A stretch of 64,000 bases of DNA from Maridesulfovibrio sp. (GTDB lineage Bacteria; Desulfobacterota; Desulfovibrionia; Desulfovibrionales; Desulfovibrionaceae). Within the stretch, counting starts at the first letter, position 1. Every line of letters starts with the position of its first letter. The stretch is taken from contig NZ_OY787459.1 of NCBI RefSeq assembly GCF_963678865.1, positions 400,501-464,500 of the forward strand, in the 5' to 3' direction. The notes below the pieces were generated by a model that searched no databases, was not told where the DNA came from, and saw only the letters and a list, made by a program, of their open reading frames with translations. The translations under genes and the position numbers were made by a program. Positions 62,155 through 64,000 of the stretch are shown here, piece by piece.

Positions 62155-62493
62155 CTATTTGGTCTCTTCTGCAGGAGCCTTTACGGGCTCTTCAAAAGTG
62201 ACAGCAGGCTTTTCTACTTTAGGAGTGATGATGGTGTCACCTTCAAGCATGACAGAGTCATCAGAAATCCTGTTGCCGGAGAGGTAGTTGTAGGAAAGAG
62301 AAGTTACCAGAAAGACAGCTGCCAGAAATGCAGTGACCTTTACGAGAACCCCGCCTGCTCCGGTGCTACCGAAAACAGATCCACTTCCTCCGCCGAAAAT
62401 CACGCCCATGTCTTCTTTACCGCTCTGTAAAAGAACGAAAATGATCAGAAAGACGCAGGCGATAATGTGTACAGTAATTACGAGCGTTTGCAA
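62155..62493 (-). CDS. secG: Preprotein translocase subunit SecG
   Basis: 112 aa. Two membrane helices (about 3-20 and 50-70) flank the conserved LLQSGKEDMGVIFGGGSGSVFGSTGAGG loop of SecG. Acidic/Pro-rich C-terminal tail. Part of SecYEG. Order pgk-tpiA-secG-tRNA-Leu on the minus strand, a common arrangement. Confidence 0.95.
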   Translation of the reverse strand: MQTLVITVHIIACVFLIIFVLLQSGKEDMGVIFGGGSGSVFGSTGAGGVLVKVTAFLAAVFLVTSLSYNYLSGNRISDDSVMLEGDTIITPKVEKPAVTFEEPVKAPAEETK

Positions 62494-62535
62494 AGCTTTT
62501 TTCCTTTATTTTTTCACCTGGAATAAGGCAGATAT

Positions 62536-63291
62536 TTAAGCCAGTGCGATCTGGCTGAAACTTTCCGCATCCAAGCTCGCGCCTCCTACCAATACTCCGT
62601 CCACATTGTCAAGTGCAATGATCTGGGCGCAGTTAGCAGGTTTTACGCTACCGCCATACAAGATGCGGATTTCACTGGCTTTTTCAGGAAAAAGTTTTTT
62701 CAGTTTTTCTCTTACAAAGCCGTGAGCTTCAACGATTTCATCTTCGCCGGCCACTTCACCGGTGCCGATGGCCCAAACAGGCTCATAAGCAACAACAACG
62801 GTTTCGGCTGCGAAGTCGGAAGCTACATTCTTTAAACCAGCTTCAAGCTGTTCGTCAATAACCTTCTGTACTTCCCCGGCTTTTCTTTCGTCGATAGTTT
62901 CACCGATGCACAAAATCATGGACAGGCCGTTTTCAAGTCCAAATGCGACTTTTTCACCTACCAGTTCGTTGGTTTCGCCTATGATTGCGCGGCGTTCGGA
63001 ATGTCCGGCCAGCGCATATACGCAGCCGACATCCTTGAGCATGGCAGGAGAAATCTCACCGGTAAAAGCTCCTTCTGCTTTGGGGTACAGGTTCTCAGCA
63101 GAAAGATGACAATCTGCACTTGCTGCCAGCACGGAACCTACAGTTTCAAGTGCAGTATAAGGAGCAGCGATAACAACTTCACGATCTGCAGGAAGTTTAC
63201 CTGTGATTTTTTCAAGAAGTCCTTCAGCGGTGGCCTTTGCTTCTGCGCGGGTCTTATACATTTTCCAGTTGGCGGCCATTAATTTTTTCAT
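62536..63291 (-). CDS. tpiA: Triosephosphate isomerase
   Basis: 251 aa TIM barrel. MAANWKMYKTRAEA (Asn/Lys), ALAGHSERR (electrophilic His) and VVAYEPVWAIGTG (catalytic Glu), phosphate loop ILYGGSVKPAN. Interconverts glyceraldehyde-3-phosphate and dihydroxyacetone phosphate. ATG overlaps the pgk stop (TAATG), so coupled. Confidence 0.97.
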   Translation of the reverse strand: MKKLMAANWKMYKTRAEAKATAEGLLEKITGKLPADREVVIAAPYTALETVGSVLAASADCHLSAENLYPKAEGAFTGEISPAMLKDVGCVYALAGHSERRAIIGETNELVGEKVAFGLENGLSMILCIGETIDERKAGEVQKVIDEQLEAGLKNVASDFAAETVVVAYEPVWAIGTGEVAGEDEIVEAHGFVREKLKKLFPEKASEIRILYGGSVKPANCAQIIALDNVDGVLVGGASLDAESFSQIALA

Positions 63292-64000
63292 TAGCTGTTC
63301 TCCTTTAGTGCTTTGAATGCGGGAAGTTCTTTTCCTTCGAGGAATTCAAGGAAAGATCCGCCGCCGGTGGAAATAAAAGTAAATTTATCTTCAAGCTTGG
63401 CCTGATGAACTACCGCATCGGTATCACCGCCGCCCACGATTGTGGTGGCATCTTCAAGGTTGGCCATAGCTTCACAAACTTTGAGGGAACCTTGTGCAAA
63501 AGGCTCTTTTTCAAAGAGTCCCATGGGGCCGTTCCAGACTATGGTCTTTGATCTTTCGATTACTTCGCAGAATTTTTTTGCGGATTCAGGGCCGATGTCC
63601 AGCAGCATGCCGTCTTCAGGAACGGAATCACCGTCACAAACGCCTTGCGCGGTATCAATGTCCTTACCCCAGACAAAATCGGTGGGCAGGTGCAGTGTTG
63701 TGCCGGAAGATGCGGCTTTGTCCATGATTTCTCGGGCGGTATCTACAAGGCTCTCTTCCACAAGAGATTTACCTACGGCCTTGCCTTGGGCAAGCAGGAA
63801 GGTGTTGGCCATGGCTCCGCCGATAATGAAGTCATCAACTTTACCAATCAGATTGTTGAGGATGCCCAGTTTGGAAGAAACCTTGGCTCCACCGGAAACA
63901 GCAATGTAAGGCTTGCGGGCATTTTTAAGAGCTTCACCAAGATATTCCCACTCCAGCTTGAGCAGAAAACCGGCGCAGCATTCTTTTGCAGCATAAGGAA
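63291..64000 (-). CDS. pgk: Phosphoglycerate kinase, 5' end beyond the window
   Basis: C-terminal part, about 236 codons read to the window edge without a stop, so the start lies beyond 64000 (an internal Met at 63812 is not the start). Conserved: KPYIAVSGGAKVSSKLGILNNLIGKVDDFIIGGAMANTF and VWNGPMGLFE, then IVGGGDTDAVV and FISTGGGSFLEFLEGK. Makes ATP from 1,3-bisphosphoglycerate. Confidence 0.95.
   Translation of the reverse strand, partial: PYAAKECCAGFLLKLEWEYLGEALKNARKPYIAVSGGAKVSSKLGILNNLIGKVDDFIIGGAMANTFLLAQGKAVGKSLVEESLVDTAREIMDKAASSGTTLHLPTDFVWGKDIDTAQGVCDGDSVPEDGMLLDIGPESAKKFCEVIERSKTIVWNGPMGLFEKEPFAQGSLKVCEAMANLEDATTIVGGGDTDAVVHQAKLEDKFTFISTGGGSFLEFLEGKELPAFKALKENS

Overview
The window looks like chromosomal DNA of a marine sulfate-reducing Desulfovibrionales bacterium (Desulfovibrio/Maridesulfovibrio type). 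The basis is gene content and style: a selenocysteine-containing [NiFeSe] hydrogenase with its maturation protease, a fused succinyl-CoA synthetase, LL-diaminopimelate aminotransferase for lysine synthesis, a very large PEP-synthase-type enzyme, a Desulfovibrio-like major porin and separate tRNA nucleotidyltransferases. The genus is inferred from family knowledge, not from a database search. Most of the window is ordinary core genome of moderate G+C. No CRISPR array, transposase or prophage module was seen.

Layout. 1-2.1 kb: 3' part of hysA (in-frame TGA read as selenocysteine) and the hysD-type protease, separated by two palindromic repeats. 2.1-4.7 kb: an AT-rich TPR gene that looks inserted between two copies of a 17-bp terminator segment, followed by an iron-sulfur reductase-like gene whose tail runs into it. 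4.8-8 kb: glycosyltransferase and fused SucCD. 8.3-13.9 kb: two unrecognised genes, a CCA-type nucleotidyltransferase, a TVP38-family membrane protein, and a tandem pair of cyclic-nucleotide-binding proteins ending in a FliG-like domain. 14-25 kb: BirA, PEP-synthase-like enzyme, two lipoproteins (one DsbA-like), a methyltransferase, GalE, a DUF4139 protein and a FadL-type porin. 25.7-36 kb, minus strand: tlyA, thrC, DUF456, paaK, dnaB, rplI, rpsR, rpsF, fabI, purC, hisD. 36-41.8 kb: major porin, uvrC, rsmE, lysA. 41.8-51 kb: lipoprotein, mutS, lapB, lapA, HIT protein, DHH-CBS tRNA nucleotidyltransferase, xerD. 51-56.4 kb: dapL, folK, a metal-binding-motif protein, a degenerate transaldolase-like protein and a secreted helical-repeat protein. 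56.4-59.4 kb: M20 peptidase, a small ORF and glutamate decarboxylase. 59.6-62.1 kb: four near-identical tRNA-Leu(GAG) genes with a GNAT gene and an AT-rich two-gene membrane cassette between them. 62.1-64 kb: secG, tpiA and pgk (cut by the window end).

How genes work together. hysA/hysD serve hydrogen metabolism. rpsF-rpsR-rplI-dnaB is the classic ribosomal/replication cluster. dapL and lysA are two steps of lysine synthesis. lapA-lapB suggests control of lipopolysaccharide assembly. pgk-tpiA-secG is a glycolysis/secretion cluster leading into the tRNA array. The features most worth a second look are the tandem cNMP-binding/FliG-like proteins, the tRNA-Leu array with its cargo, folK without a canonical start codon, the insertion-like TPR gene, a family of palindromic intergenic repeats, and a 37-bp perfect palindrome between the porin and uvrC.
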